Of a stretch of 64,000 bases of DNA, positions 8,260 through 18,000 are shown one piece after another; the stretch's first letter is position 1, and the number at the start of each line of letters is the position of its first letter. The notes beneath the pieces are model-generated. The model did no database searches. It saw only the letters and a program-made list of their open reading frames with translations, and was not told the DNA's origin. A program made the position numbers and the translations under genes. This DNA is from Arsenophonus sp046530765 (lineage in GTDB: Bacteria > Pseudomonadota > Gammaproteobacteria > Enterobacterales > Enterobacteriaceae). The DNA lies in the NCBI GenBank assembly GCA_046530765.1, contig JBHEQS010000008.1, forward strand, positions 1 through 64,000. The letters run 5' to 3'.

Positions 8260-8688
8260 ATGGCAAAGAAAGTACAAGCTTATGTTAAACTGCAAGTTGC
8301 AGCTGGCATGGCTAACCCCAGTCCACCTGTTGGTCCAGCTTTGGGTCAAAAAGGTGTTAATATTATGGAATTTTGTAAAGCGTTTAATGCTAAAACAGAT
8401 AGCTTAGAAAAAGGCCTTCCAATTCCAGTTGTAATTACTGTTTATTCAGATCGTTCGTTTACATTTATAACAAAGACACCTCCATCTGCTATATTATTAA
8501 AAAAAGCTGCTGGTATAAAATCAGGTTCAGGAAAACCAAATAAAGAAAAAGTTGGTAAAGTAACTAGAACTCAAATTTATGAAATTGCAAAAACAAAAAC
8601 AGCAGATATGACAGGATCTGATATTAAAGCTATGATGCGTTCAATTGAAGGTACTGCTCGCTCTATTGGATTGACAGTTGAGGGTTAG
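8260..8688 (+). CDS. rplK: 50S ribosomal protein L11
   Basis: L11 binds helices 43/44 of 23S rRNA at the base of the L7/L12 stalk and takes part in factor-dependent GTPase activation and the stringent response. The 142 residues equal the E. coli length. The proline-rich N-terminal domain (PSPPVGPALGQKGVNIMEFCKAFN) and the rRNA-binding C-terminal domain (KTKTADMTGSDIKAMMRSIEGTARSIGL, split here across 115-140) are intact. It starts the rplKAJL group and is followed by rplA after 2 bases. In enterics the leader binds L1 for feedback; I could not confirm that site. Confidence 0.98.
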   Translation: MAKKVQAYVKLQVAAGMANPSPPVGPALGQKGVNIMEFCKAFNAKTDSLEKGLPIPVVITVYSDRSFTFITKTPPSAILLKKAAGIKSGSGKPNKEKVGKVTRTQIYEIAKTKTADMTGSDIKAMMRSIEGTARSIGLTVEG

Positions 8689-8690
8689 GA

Positions 8691-9386
8691 ATGACTAAAC
8701 TAACCAAAAGCATGCGTAATATTCGCAAAAAAATAGATCCATACAAGAAATATGATATATCTGAAGCAATTACACTTTTGAAAGATTTGTCGACTGCTAA
8801 ATTTATAGAAAGCGTTGATGCTGCAGTTAATCTTGGCATTGATTCAAGAAAGTCTGATCAAAATGTTCGTGGATCAATTGTTTTGCCTCATGGAACAGGT
8901 CGCTCTGTTCGCATCGCTGCATTTGCTCAAGGTAAGAGTGCAGAGGATGCAGTAATAGCGGGAGCTGAATTAGTTGGCATGGAAGATCTTGCTAATAAAA
9001 TTAAATTAGGTGAAATGAGTTTTGATGTTGTTATTTCTTCTCCAGACGCAATGCATATTGTTAGTCAGTTAGGCCATATTTTAGGACCTCGCGGATTAAT
9101 GCCAAGTTTTAAAGTTGGTACTATAACTTCTGATGTCGCAAAAGCAGTTCATAATGCTAAAGTTGGTCAGATACGTTATCGTAATGATAAAAATGGTATT
9201 ATCCACACCACTATTGGTAGAATTAATTTTGATAATCATCAATTAAAAGAAAATCTTAAAGTATTATTAATCGCGTTGAAAAAAATAAAACCATCTTCTG
9301 CTAAAGGAGTTTATATTAAGAAAATTAGTTTATCTACTACTATGGGAGCTGGAATTTTTGTCGATGAATCAGAATTATTTGCATAA
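8691..9386 (+). CDS. rplA: 50S ribosomal protein L1
   Basis: L1 forms the mobile stalk that moves E-site tRNA and, in enterics, represses translation of rplK-rplA by binding their mRNA. The 231 residues are three fewer than in E. coli. The two-domain signature is clear, including the strongly conserved loop SPDAMHIVSQLGHILGPRGLMP and the paired KVGTITSDVAKAVHNAKVGQ stretch. It starts 2 bases after the rplK stop, with GAGG and AGGA in the preceding 12 bases as ribosome binding site. The C-terminus ends VDESELFA. Confidence 0.98.
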   Translation: MTKLTKSMRNIRKKIDPYKKYDISEAITLLKDLSTAKFIESVDAAVNLGIDSRKSDQNVRGSIVLPHGTGRSVRIAAFAQGKSAEDAVIAGAELVGMEDLANKIKLGEMSFDVVISSPDAMHIVSQLGHILGPRGLMPSFKVGTITSDVAKAVHNAKVGQIRYRNDKNGIIHTTIGRINFDNHQLKENLKVLLIALKKIKPSSAKGVYIKKISLSTTMGAGIFVDESELFA

Positions 9387-9638
9387 GCATAATTTTATAT
9401 GTTATTTTAACTTCATCTTTTATATTAAATTTCTACAAAAATTAATAATTAATATTTTACAAGAAGATCCTCCAGAGATCATAGATATGAGTAATTATTT
9501 ATATACTAATGTGAATGTGACTAGAAAAACTAAGATTAATTTTAGATGCTATTAAACATCTTTAATATTTAATATATTATATGCTTAAGTTTTATACGAA
9601 CCACGAGATAACCATGTTAATCTAGGAGCAAAAATTTA
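9387..9638 (+). promoter_or_regulatory. rplA-rplJ spacer, probable L10 leader region
   Basis: In enterics this spacer carries the rplJ promoter and the leader bound by L10-(L7/L12)4. Here I see a small hairpin AGATG/CATCT near 9546-9561, a relatively G/C-containing stretch just upstream of rplJ (CGAACCACGAGATAACC) and a clear ribosome binding site TAGGAG before the ATG. No secure L10 site can be assigned by eye. A 65-codon frame overlapping the rplA end looks random. Confidence 0.4.
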
Positions 9639-10136
9639 ATGTCATTAAATTTTCAAAATAAACAAGAGATTATTTCTGAAGTTAACGAATTAGCTAAAGA
9701 TGCACTATCTATAGTTATTGCAGATTTTAGTGGTGTAACTGCTAATAAAATGACTGAACTACGCAAAGAAGGGCGTAAATCAGGAGTCTATCTTCGTGTT
9801 GTTCGTAACACATTAATGCACCGCCTTATCAAAGGTACTATTTATGAGTGTCTTAAAGAAGCGTTTGTTGGTCAAATATTAATCGCTTTTTCTAAAAAAC
9901 ATCCTGGAGCAGCGGCTCGTTTGTTTAAAGAATTTAAAAAATTAAATCCAATGTTCGAAATTAAAGCGGCAGCCTTTGGTGAAGATTTTATTCCAGCAAA
10001 CCAAATTGATCGTTTAGCAGATCTTCCCACTTTCGAAGAAGCAATTATACGTCTGATGTTAACAATGAAAGAAGCTTCTGCTGGTAAATTAGTTTGCGTT
10101 CTAGCAGCCATACGAGATCAAAAAAAAGCCGCTTAA
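9639..10136 (+). CDS. rplJ: 50S ribosomal protein L10
   Basis: L10 anchors the L7/L12 dimers to the ribosomal stalk and binds rRNA next to L11. The 165 residues equal the E. coli length. The N-terminal rRNA-binding part shows ADFSGVTANKMTELRKEGRKSGVYLRVVRNTL, and the C-terminal helix that holds L7/L12 is the lysine/alanine-rich end from about 130. TAGGAG, 11 bases before the ATG, fixes the start. It is 60 bases ahead of rplL. Confidence 0.98.
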   Translation: MSLNFQNKQEIISEVNELAKDALSIVIADFSGVTANKMTELRKEGRKSGVYLRVVRNTLMHRLIKGTIYECLKEAFVGQILIAFSKKHPGAAARLFKEFKKLNPMFEIKAAAFGEDFIPANQIDRLADLPTFEEAIIRLMLTMKEASAGKLVCVLAAIRDQKKAA

Positions 10137-10196
10137 GCTTATTTTCATAATTTTTTTTAACATATAAAATATTTTTGAATTTTGGGAACTATTGTT

Positions 10197-10565
10197 ATGT
10201 CTTTAACTAAAGAACAAATTCTTGATACGGTTGCAGAAATGTCTGTAATGGATATTGTTGAGCTTATTGCAATGATGGAAAATAAATTTGCTGTTTCTGC
10301 TACTGTTTCTGTACCTATTGACACCACTGTAACATCTGAATCAGATGAAGAAAAAACTGAATTTGATGTTATTTTATCTGCTATAGGATCTAATAAAGTT
10401 GCGGTTATTAAAGTTATTCGTATGATAACTGGCTTGGGATTAAAAGAAGCTAAAGATATGGTGGAATCAGCACCAGTAACAATTAAAGAAGCAGTAAGTA
10501 AAGAAGAATCTAAAACGTTGAAAAAGTCTATAGAAGAAGCTGGTGCTTCTGTTGAAATTAAATAA
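10197..10565 (+). CDS. rplL: 50S ribosomal protein L7/L12
   Basis: L7/L12 is the multi-copy stalk protein that recruits and activates translational GTPases. The 122 residues (E. coli 121) have the N-terminal dimerisation helices (MSLTKEQILDTVAEMSVMD) and the factor-binding C-terminal domain (EKTEFDVILSAIGSNKVAVIKVIR, GLGLKEAKDMVESAP). The frame is open to a TTG at 10182, but homology starts at the ATG chosen. The flexible hinge, alanine/valine/glycine-rich in E. coli, is here rich in Ser, Thr and acid (about 35-53), an unusual composition probably driven by AT bias. Confidence 0.98.
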   Translation: MSLTKEQILDTVAEMSVMDIVELIAMMENKFAVSATVSVPIDTTVTSESDEEKTEFDVILSAIGSNKVAVIKVIRMITGLGLKEAKDMVESAPVTIKEAVSKEESKTLKKSIEEAGASVEIK

Positions 10566-10583
10566 GTCTCTTTTTAAGTTGAA

Positions 10584-10601
10584 GGCCTAATTTTATAGGC
10601 C
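10584..10601 (+). other. Small hairpin after rplL
   Basis: GGCCTA pairs with TAGGCC around a 6-base loop, immediately before the attenuator hairpin. It may be the remnant of the RNase III processing stem known from this spacer in E. coli. Confidence 0.5.
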
Positions 10602-10604
10602 GAT

Positions 10605-10635
10605 GGCTGGTGATTAAAAAATCACCAGCCTTTTT
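10605..10635 (+). terminator. rplL/rpoB attenuator hairpin
   Basis: GGCTGGTGAT (10605-10614) pairs with ATCACCAGCC (10621-10630) and is followed by TTTTTGCGCT. As I recall the E. coli attenuator, both the stem and the trailing TTTTTGCGCT are the same there, a striking conservation in so AT-rich a genome. It should reduce rpoBC transcription relative to rplJL. Confidence 0.9.
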
Positions 10636-10898
10636 GCGCTATAAAAGAACATTATGATATTAGTAATATTACACTTTTAATTATCGAATTTTTCTTTAAA
10701 TGCTTTTTATGTTAACGACTTATATCTAATAAACTTATGAGTCAAACAATCACATATTAATGATTATACAATTCAATGAAATAACTTAAAGTGGCATCAA
10801 TAAGCATTATAGAAAATAATCTGTTTTTTGTTCTAAAATAGTGTTCCAGCTCTGCCTTTACGGAAGAGATGACCACTAATCAGCAGATGAGGAACCCT

Positions 10899-13800
10899 AT
10901 GGTTTACTCCTATACCGAGAAAAAACGTATTCGTAAGGATTTTGGGAAGCGTCCGCAAGTTTTAGACATTCCTTATCTTTTATCTATCCAACTTAACTCA
11001 TTCTCAAAGTTTATCGAGAGAGATTCAGAAGGTAAGAATGGATTGGAAGCAGCGTTTCGTTCTGTATTTCCAATTAAAAGTTATAGTTGCAATGCTGAAT
11101 TGCAATATGTTAGCTATCGTCTTGGTGAATCTATATTTGATGTTAAAGAATGTCAGATTCGCGGTGTAACTTACTCTGTTCCTTTGCGAGTTAAATTACG
11201 TCTTATTATTTATGAACGTGAAACTCAAATAGGAAAAGTAAAAGATATAAAAGAGCAAGAAGTTTACATGGGTGAAATTCCTCTCATGACTAATAATGGC
11301 ACTTTTATTATAAATGGTACAGAGCGCGTTATTGTATCTCAATTGCATCGCAGTCCTGGTGTATTTTTTGATAGTGATAAAGGTAAAACTCATTCTTCAG
11401 GAAAGGTATTGTATAATGCACGTATTATTCCTTATCGTGGTTCATGGTTAGATTTTGAATTTGACCTTAAGGATAATCTTTTTGTTCGCATTGATCGTCG
11501 TCGCAAGTTACCTGCTACAATTATTTTACGTGCTATGGATTATAGTACTGAGGAAATTCTCAATATCTTTTTTGAGAAAACTATTTTTCAAATCTGTGAT
11601 AGTAAGTTTTTAATGAGCTTGATACCAGAGCGTTTACGCGGTGAAACCGCTTCTTTTGATATTGAAGCAAATGGCAAAGTTTATATTGAAAAAGGCCGTA
11701 GAATTACTATACGTCACATTCGTCATCTAGAAAGAGATAAAATTTCAATTATTGAGGTGCCTGTTGAATATATTGTAGGAAAAGTTATTGCTAAAGATTA
11801 TTTTAATGAAAGTACAGGGGAATTAATCTGCAAAGCTAACACAGAACTTTCTCTTGAAAATATAGTATATTTAAATAAATGTGGTTATAAAATTATTGAG
11901 ACTTTATTTACTAATGATTTAGATCATGGTGCGCATATTTCAGAAACACTGCGGGCTGATTCAACAAGTGATCGTTTTGGTGCACTAGTTGAAATTTATC
12001 GAATGATGCGCCCAGGAGAACCACCTACTAGAGAAGCGGCAGAAAATTTATTTGAAAACTTATTCTTTTCTGAAGAACGTTATGATCTTTCTATTGTTGG
12101 GCGTATGAAATTTAATCGCTCACTTGATAGATGTACAACTGAAGGTTCAAGTGTTTTAAGCAAAATAGATATCATTGATGTAATGAAAAAACTTATTGAT
12201 ATTCGCAATGGTAAAGGTGAAGTTAATGATATTGATCACTTGGGTAATCGTCGCATTCGATCAGTTGGTGAAATGGCTGAAAATCAGTTCCGAGTTGGTT
12301 TGGTGCGAGTGGAACGTGCAGTTAAGGAGCGTCTATCGTTAGGTGATTTAGATTCTCTAATGCCTCAAGATATGATTAATGCAAAACCAATTTCTGCTGC
12401 TATTAAAGAGTTTTTTGGATCAAGCCAATTATCACAGTTTATGGATCAGAATAACCCACTCTCTGAAATTACACATAAACGTCGTATCTCAGCATTAGGG
12501 CCTGGTGGACTAACACGTGAGCGAGCTGGCTTTGAAGTTCGTGATGTACATCCAACTCACTACGGGCGAGTATGTCCAATCGAAACACCTGAAGGTCCAA
12601 ATATTGGATTAATTAATTCATTGTCTGTATATGCACGTACTAATGAATATGGTTTTTTAGAAACACCTTATCGTGTAGTTCGTAATAGTATTGTAACTGA
12701 TGAAATTCATTATTTATCAGCAATTGAAGAAGGTAGCTATATAATCGCACAAGCAAACAGTGTTTTGGATGATGATTGTCGATTTATTGAAGAATTAGTC
12801 ACTTGCCGCAATAAAGGTGAATCTAGTTTGTTTGGACAGGATCAAGTGGAATATATGGATGTTTCAACACAACAAATTGTTTCTGTTGGAGCCTCATTGA
12901 TTCCATTTCTTGAGCATGATGATGCAAATCGTGCGTTAATGGGTGCGAATATGCAACGCCAGGCTGTACCGACATTGCGTTCAGATAAACCGTTGGTTGG
13001 AACTGGCATGGAGCGAGCCGTTGCTGTTGATTCTGGAGTAACAGCAGTTGCTAAACGTGGTGGAACAATTCAGTATGTTGATGCTTCTCGTATTGTTATC
13101 AAAGTTAATGAAGATGAGATGTATCATGGTGAAGCTGGTATTGATATTTATAATTTAACTAAATATACGCGTTCTAATCAGAACACTTGCATTAATCAGA
13201 TGCCGTGTGTTTGGCTTGGAGAGTCTATTGAGTCAGGAGATGTTTTAGCTGATGGACCATCAACAGATTTAGGTGAGTTAGCGCTTGGTCAAAATATGCG
13301 TGTTGCATTCATGCCATGGAATGGTTACAACTTTGAAGATTCTATTTTGATATCTGAACGAGTAGTGCAAGAAGATCGTTTTACTAGTATTCATATCCAG
13401 GAATTATCTTGTGTATCTCGTGATACTAAATTAGGAGCAGAAGATATTACTGCAGATATTCCTAATGTAGGTGAGGCTGCATTATCTAAGCTTGACGAAT
13501 CAGGGATTGTATATATCGGTGCTGAAGTAACTGGCGGCGACATTCTTGTTGGTAAGGTAACGCCTAAAGGTGAAACGCAATTAACACCAGAAGAAAAATT
13601 GTTACGTGCCATTTTTGGTGAAAAAGCATCTGATGTTAAAGATTCTTCACTACGAGTACCAAATGGTGTATCAGGAACTGTTATTGATGTTCAAGTATTT
13701 ACTCGCGATGGTGTAGAAAAAGATAAACGTGCATTAGAAATTGAAAAAATGCAGCTTCGTGATGCGAAAAAAGACTTAACAGAAGAGTTACGTATTTTTG

Positions 13801-14927
13801 AAATAGACTTATTTGCTCGTATTAGAACAGTACTAATTAATGGCGGAATTGAACCTGAGAAACTAGATAAATTATCATACGAATCTTGGTTAGAATTATC
13901 TTTGAAGAATGAAGAAAAACAAAATCATTTAGAAGAATTGGCTGTACAGTACGATGATCTTAAGAATGAATTCGAGAAAAAGTTAGATGCTAAACGTAAT
14001 AAAATTACTCAAGGTGATGATTTAGTTCCAGGAGTATTAAAAATTGTTAAAGTTTATTTAGCAGTAAAACGCCAAATTCAACCAGGTGATAAAATGGCTG
14101 GTCGTCATGGCAACAAAGGTGTTATTTCAAAAATTAATCCTGTTGAAGATATGCCTTACGATGAAAGTGGTAATCCTGTTGACATCGTTCTAAATCCACT
14201 TGGCGTACCATCGCGCATGAATATTGGTCAAATTTTAGAAACTCATTTGGGTATGGCGGCTAAAGGTATAGGAGATATGATTAATTCTATGCTGAGTCAG
14301 ATGCATGAAATAGATAAATTAAGAACATTTATTCAGAAAGCTTATAACTTAGGAGATAGTCCTCGTCAAACAGTTGATTTAAGTACTTTTTCTGATAAAG
14401 AAATAGTACGACTTGCACATAATTTAAAGAAAGGCATGCCAATTGCAACACCTGTATTTGATGGTGCAAAAGAAAAAGAAATTAAAGAATTATTAACTCT
14501 TGCAAACATGCCTACTTCAGGCCAAATTACATTGTATGATGGCCGTACAGGCGAAAAATTTGAACGGCAAGTTACTGTTGGCTATATGTATATGCTGAAG
14601 TTAAATCATCTTGTTGATGATAAGATGCATGCTCGTTCAACTGGTTCATATAGTCTAGTCACACAACAACCGTTGGGTGGAAAGGCACAGTTTGGTGGTC
14701 AGCGTTTTGGTGAAATGGAAGTTTGGGCTTTAGAGGCATATGGCGCCGCTTATACCTTGCAGGAAATGCTTACAGTTAAATCAGATGATGTTAATGGACG
14801 CACAAAGATGTACAAAAATATAGTAGATGACAATCATCAAATGGAACCTGGAATGTTAGAGTCTTTCAACGTACTATTAAAAGAGATTCGTTCATTAGGT
14901 ATTAACATAGAATTAGAAGATGATTAA
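10899..14927 (+). CDS. rpoB: DNA-directed RNA polymerase beta subunit
   Basis: RpoB forms half of the RNA polymerase active-site cleft. From this ATG the protein has 1342 residues, exactly the E. coli length, with the same first residues (MVYSYTEKKRIRKDFGKRPQ). An in-frame ATG 30 bases upstream exists, but GAGGAACCCT before the chosen ATG matches the enteric ribosome binding site. Visible landmarks are the rifampicin-pocket region (FFGSSQLSQFMDQNNPLSE then THKRRISALGPGG), the catalytic-side lysines in KMAGRHGNKGV and the C-terminal clamp segment ending NIELEDD. The rif residues appear wild-type. It is 115 bases ahead of rpoC. Confidence 0.99.
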   Translation: MVYSYTEKKRIRKDFGKRPQVLDIPYLLSIQLNSFSKFIERDSEGKNGLEAAFRSVFPIKSYSCNAELQYVSYRLGESIFDVKECQIRGVTYSVPLRVKLRLIIYERETQIGKVKDIKEQEVYMGEIPLMTNNGTFIINGTERVIVSQLHRSPGVFFDSDKGKTHSSGKVLYNARIIPYRGSWLDFEFDLKDNLFVRIDRRRKLPATIILRAMDYSTEEILNIFFEKTIFQICDSKFLMSLIPERLRGETASFDIEANGKVYIEKGRRITIRHIRHLERDKISIIEVPVEYIVGKVIAKDYFNESTGELICKANTELSLENIVYLNKCGYKIIETLFTNDLDHGAHISETLRADSTSDRFGALVEIYRMMRPGEPPTREAAENLFENLFFSEERYDLSIVGRMKFNRSLDRCTTEGSSVLSKIDIIDVMKKLIDIRNGKGEVNDIDHLGNRRIRSVGEMAENQFRVGLVRVERAVKERLSLGDLDSLMPQDMINAKPISAAIKEFFGSSQLSQFMDQNNPLSEITHKRRISALGPGGLTRERAGFEVRDVHPTHYGRVCPIETPEGPNIGLINSLSVYARTNEYGFLETPYRVVRNSIVTDEIHYLSAIEEGSYIIAQANSVLDDDCRFIEELVTCRNKGESSLFGQDQVEYMDVSTQQIVSVGASLIPFLEHDDANRALMGANMQRQAVPTLRSDKPLVGTGMERAVAVDSGVTAVAKRGGTIQYVDASRIVIKVNEDEMYHGEAGIDIYNLTKYTRSNQNTCINQMPCVWLGESIESGDVLADGPSTDLGELALGQNMRVAFMPWNGYNFEDSILISERVVQEDRFTSIHIQELSCVSRDTKLGAEDITADIPNVGEAALSKLDESGIVYIGAEVTGGDILVGKVTPKGETQLTPEEKLLRAIFGEKASDVKDSSLRVPNGVSGTVIDVQVFTRDGVEKDKRALEIEKMQLRDAKKDLTEELRIFEIDLFARIRTVLINGGIEPEKLDKLSYESWLELSLKNEEKQNHLEELAVQYDDLKNEFEKKLDAKRNKITQGDDLVPGVLKIVKVYLAVKRQIQPGDKMAGRHGNKGVISKINPVEDMPYDESGNPVDIVLNPLGVPSRMNIGQILETHLGMAAKGIGDMINSMLSQMHEIDKLRTFIQKAYNLGDSPRQTVDLSTFSDKEIVRLAHNLKKGMPIATPVFDGAKEKEIKELLTLANMPTSGQITLYDGRTGEKFERQVTVGYMYMLKLNHLVDDKMHARSTGSYSLVTQQPLGGKAQFGGQRFGEMEVWALEAYGAAYTLQEMLTVKSDDVNGRTKMYKNIVDDNHQMEPGMLESFNVLLKEIRSLGINIELEDD

Positions 14928-15023
14928 TAAGTGATACCATAACGCTTACTAGCGTGCTTTATTTTAAATATTGTTGCATTAGATCTAGGAGGAGTAGTTA
15001 TAGCTGCTTCTTCGCAGGTTTAA

Positions 15024-15035
15024 CTCCGATAGGAG
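15024..15035 (+). promoter_or_regulatory. Hairpin at the rpoC ribosome binding site
   Basis: CTCC (15024-15027) can pair with GGAG (15032-15035) around GATA. The GGAG is the ribosome binding site of rpoC, 8 bases before its GTG. E. coli, as I recall, has a similar CTCC...GGAG at this place, so the small structure may tune rpoC translation. Confidence 0.4.
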
Positions 15036-15042
15036 CCATTCA

Positions 15043-18000
15043 GTGAAAGACTTATTAAAATTTCTAAAAGCACAGACTAAAATTGAAGAGTTTGATGCTA
15101 TTAAGATTTCTCTAGCCTCCCCAGATATGATTCGATCATGGTCATTTGGTGAAGTAAAAAAGCCGGAAACTATTAACTACAGAACGTTTAAACCTGAACG
15201 CGATGGTCTTTTTTGTGCACGTATTTTTGGGCCGGTTAAGGATTATGAATGTTTGTGTGGTAAATACAAACGATTAAAACATCGAGGTGTCATTTGTGAA
15301 AAATGTGGAGTTGAGGTAACTCAGAGTAAAGTTCGACGCGAACGAATGGGTCATATTGAGTTAGCTTCACCGACAGCACATATATGGTTCTTAAAATCAT
15401 TACCATCACGGATTGGTTTGTTACTTGATATGCCTTTACGTGATATTGAGAGAGTTCTATATTTCGAATCCTATGTTGTTGTCGAAGGAGGTATGACAAG
15501 CTTAGAACGTGGACAGATACTAACTGAAGAACAATATCTTGATGCTTTAGAAGAATTTGGTGATGAATTTAACTCTAAAATGGGTGCGGAAGCAATCCAG
15601 CTCTTATTAAAAAATCTTGATTTGAAGCAAGAATGCGAAGTATTGCGTGAAGAATTAAACACAACTAATTCTGAAACTAAACGTAAGAAATTAACTAAAC
15701 GTATAAAACTATTAGAAGCGTTTATTCAGTCTGATAATAAACCTGAATGGATGATACTGAATGTATTACCTGTATTGCCACCGGATTTGCGCCCACTTGT
15801 TCCATTAGATGGTGGCCGCTTTGCAACTTCTGATTTAAATGATTTATATCGTCGTGTTATTAACCGCAACAATCGCTTAAAACGTCTATTGGACTTAACA
15901 GCTCCTGATATAATTGTACGAAATGAAAAGAGAATGCTTCAAGAGGCTGTAGACGCATTACTTGACAATGGTCGTCGTGGACGTGCTATTACTGGTTCAA
16001 ATAAACGTCCATTAAAATCTTTGGCTGACATGATCAAAGGTAAACAAGGTCGTTTCCGGCAGAACTTGCTTGGTAAGCGTGTTGATTATTCTGGGCGCTC
16101 TGTTATCACTGTTGGTCCTTATCTTCGTCTCCATCAATGTGGTTTACCTAAGAGGATGGCATTAGAATTATTTAAACCATTTATTTATGGTAAATTAGAA
16201 GTGCGCGGATTAGCGACAACGATTAAAGCAGCCAAGAAAATGGTTGAACGTGAAGAGCCTGTTGTTTGGGATATTCTTGATGAAGTTATTCGCGAGCATC
16301 CAGTAATGCTTAATCGCGCCCCAACACTGCATCGATTAGGTATTCAAGCCTTTGAACCTATTCTAATTGAGGGCAAAGCAATTCAATTACACCCTCTTGT
16401 TTGTGCTGCTTATAACGCTGACTTTGACGGTGATCAGATGGCCGTTCATGTTCCTTTAACTTTAGAAGCACAATTAGAGGCTAGAGCCTTAATGATGTCT
16501 ACAAACAATATTTTATCACCAGCAAGTGGCGAGCCAATAATCGTACCATCTCAAGATGTTGTACTTGGTTTATACTACATGACACGAGATTGCATAAATG
16601 CTAAAGGTGAGGGAATGGTATTGTATGGGCCAAAAGAAGCTGAGCGTGTTTATCGTTCAGGTTTTGCATCATTGCATGCTAGAGTTAAGGTGCGTATTAC
16701 AGAAAAACTCATAAGTGATAAAGGTGATATTGAGGTTAGAACTCAGTTAGTTGATACAACAATTGGCCGCGCTATTTTATGGATGATTGTGCCTAAAACT
16801 CTTCCATATTCATTGATTAATCAACCGTTAGGTAAAAAAGCTATTTCTAAAATGCTTAATACTTGTTACCGCGTTTTAGGCTTAAAGCAAACAGTTATCT
16901 TTGCCGACCAAATCATGTATACTGGGTTTGCTTATGCCGCTCGTTCTGGTGCATCTGTTTGTATTGATGATATGGTAATACCTGAGAAAAAGTCTAGTAT
17001 TATAGCTGAAGCTGAAACTGAAGTTGCTGAAATTCAAGATCAGTTCCAGTCTGGCCTAGTTACTTCTGGTGAACGTTATAACAAAGTTATTGATATATGG
17101 GCTGCAGCAAATGAGCGAGTCGCAAAAGCGATGATGGAAAATTTATCAACTGAAACTGTTGTTAACAATAATGGGAAAGGCGAGCAACAAGTTTCGTTTA
17201 ATAATATTTTTATGATGTCTGACTCTGGTGCGCGTGGTTCTGCAGCACAAATTCGCCAGTTAGCTGGTATGCGTGGTTTGATGACTAAGCCTGATGGTTC
17301 TATTATAGAAACACCAATCACTGCTAATTTTCGCGAAGGTCTAAACGTATTACAATACTTTATTTCAACTCATGGTGCACGTAAAGGTCTAGCTGATACA
17401 GCCTTAAAAACAGCAAACTCAGGTTATTTGACTCGTCGTTTAGTTGATGTCGCACAAGATCTTGTTGTAACTGAGGATGATTGTGGTACTCATGATGGTA
17501 TTTTAATGACACCAGTTATCGAGGGTGGTGATGTAAAAGAACCTTTACGTGAACGTGTTTTAGGTAGAGTCACAGCAGAAGATATAGTTGTTCCTGGTAC
17601 AGTTAATATTCTAATATCTCGTAACACATTATTAACTGAAAAATGTTGTGATGAATTGGAATGTAACTCCGTTGATAGAATAAAGGTGCGCTCAGTTGTA
17701 AGTTGTGAAACTAACTTTGGGGTTTGCGCAAAATGTTATGGGCGAGACTTGGCACGTGGTTATATAATCAACAAAGGTGAAGCTGTCGGTGTTATTGCAG
17801 CACAATCAATTGGTGAACCTGGCACACAGTTAACAATGCGGACATTTCATATTGGTGGTGCAGCATCGCGCTCTGCTACAGAATCTAGCATTCAAGTATC
17901 TAACAATGGTAAAATAAAACTTGTTAATGCTAAGTTTGTAAAAAATTTAGAAGGTTATTTAATCATTACTTCTCGTAATACAGAGTTGCAAGTTGTAGAT

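Larger units (their letters stand above)
10566..10898 (+). promoter_or_regulatory. rplL-rpoB intergenic control region
   Basis: Some 333 bases separate rplL from rpoB, as in enterics. The region holds two hairpins near its 5' end (10584-10601 and 10605-10630) and a conserved stretch just before rpoB ending GAGGAACCCT. In between (about 10650-10840) it is A/T spacer with no reading frame. In E. coli this region attenuates rpoBC transcription relative to the ribosomal genes and is cut by RNase III. Confidence 0.75.

Noticed and set aside
9358..9555. 65-codon frame overlapping the rplA end and L10 leader
   Set aside because: It lies out of frame in the leader region; composition is low complexity and unlike its neighbours.
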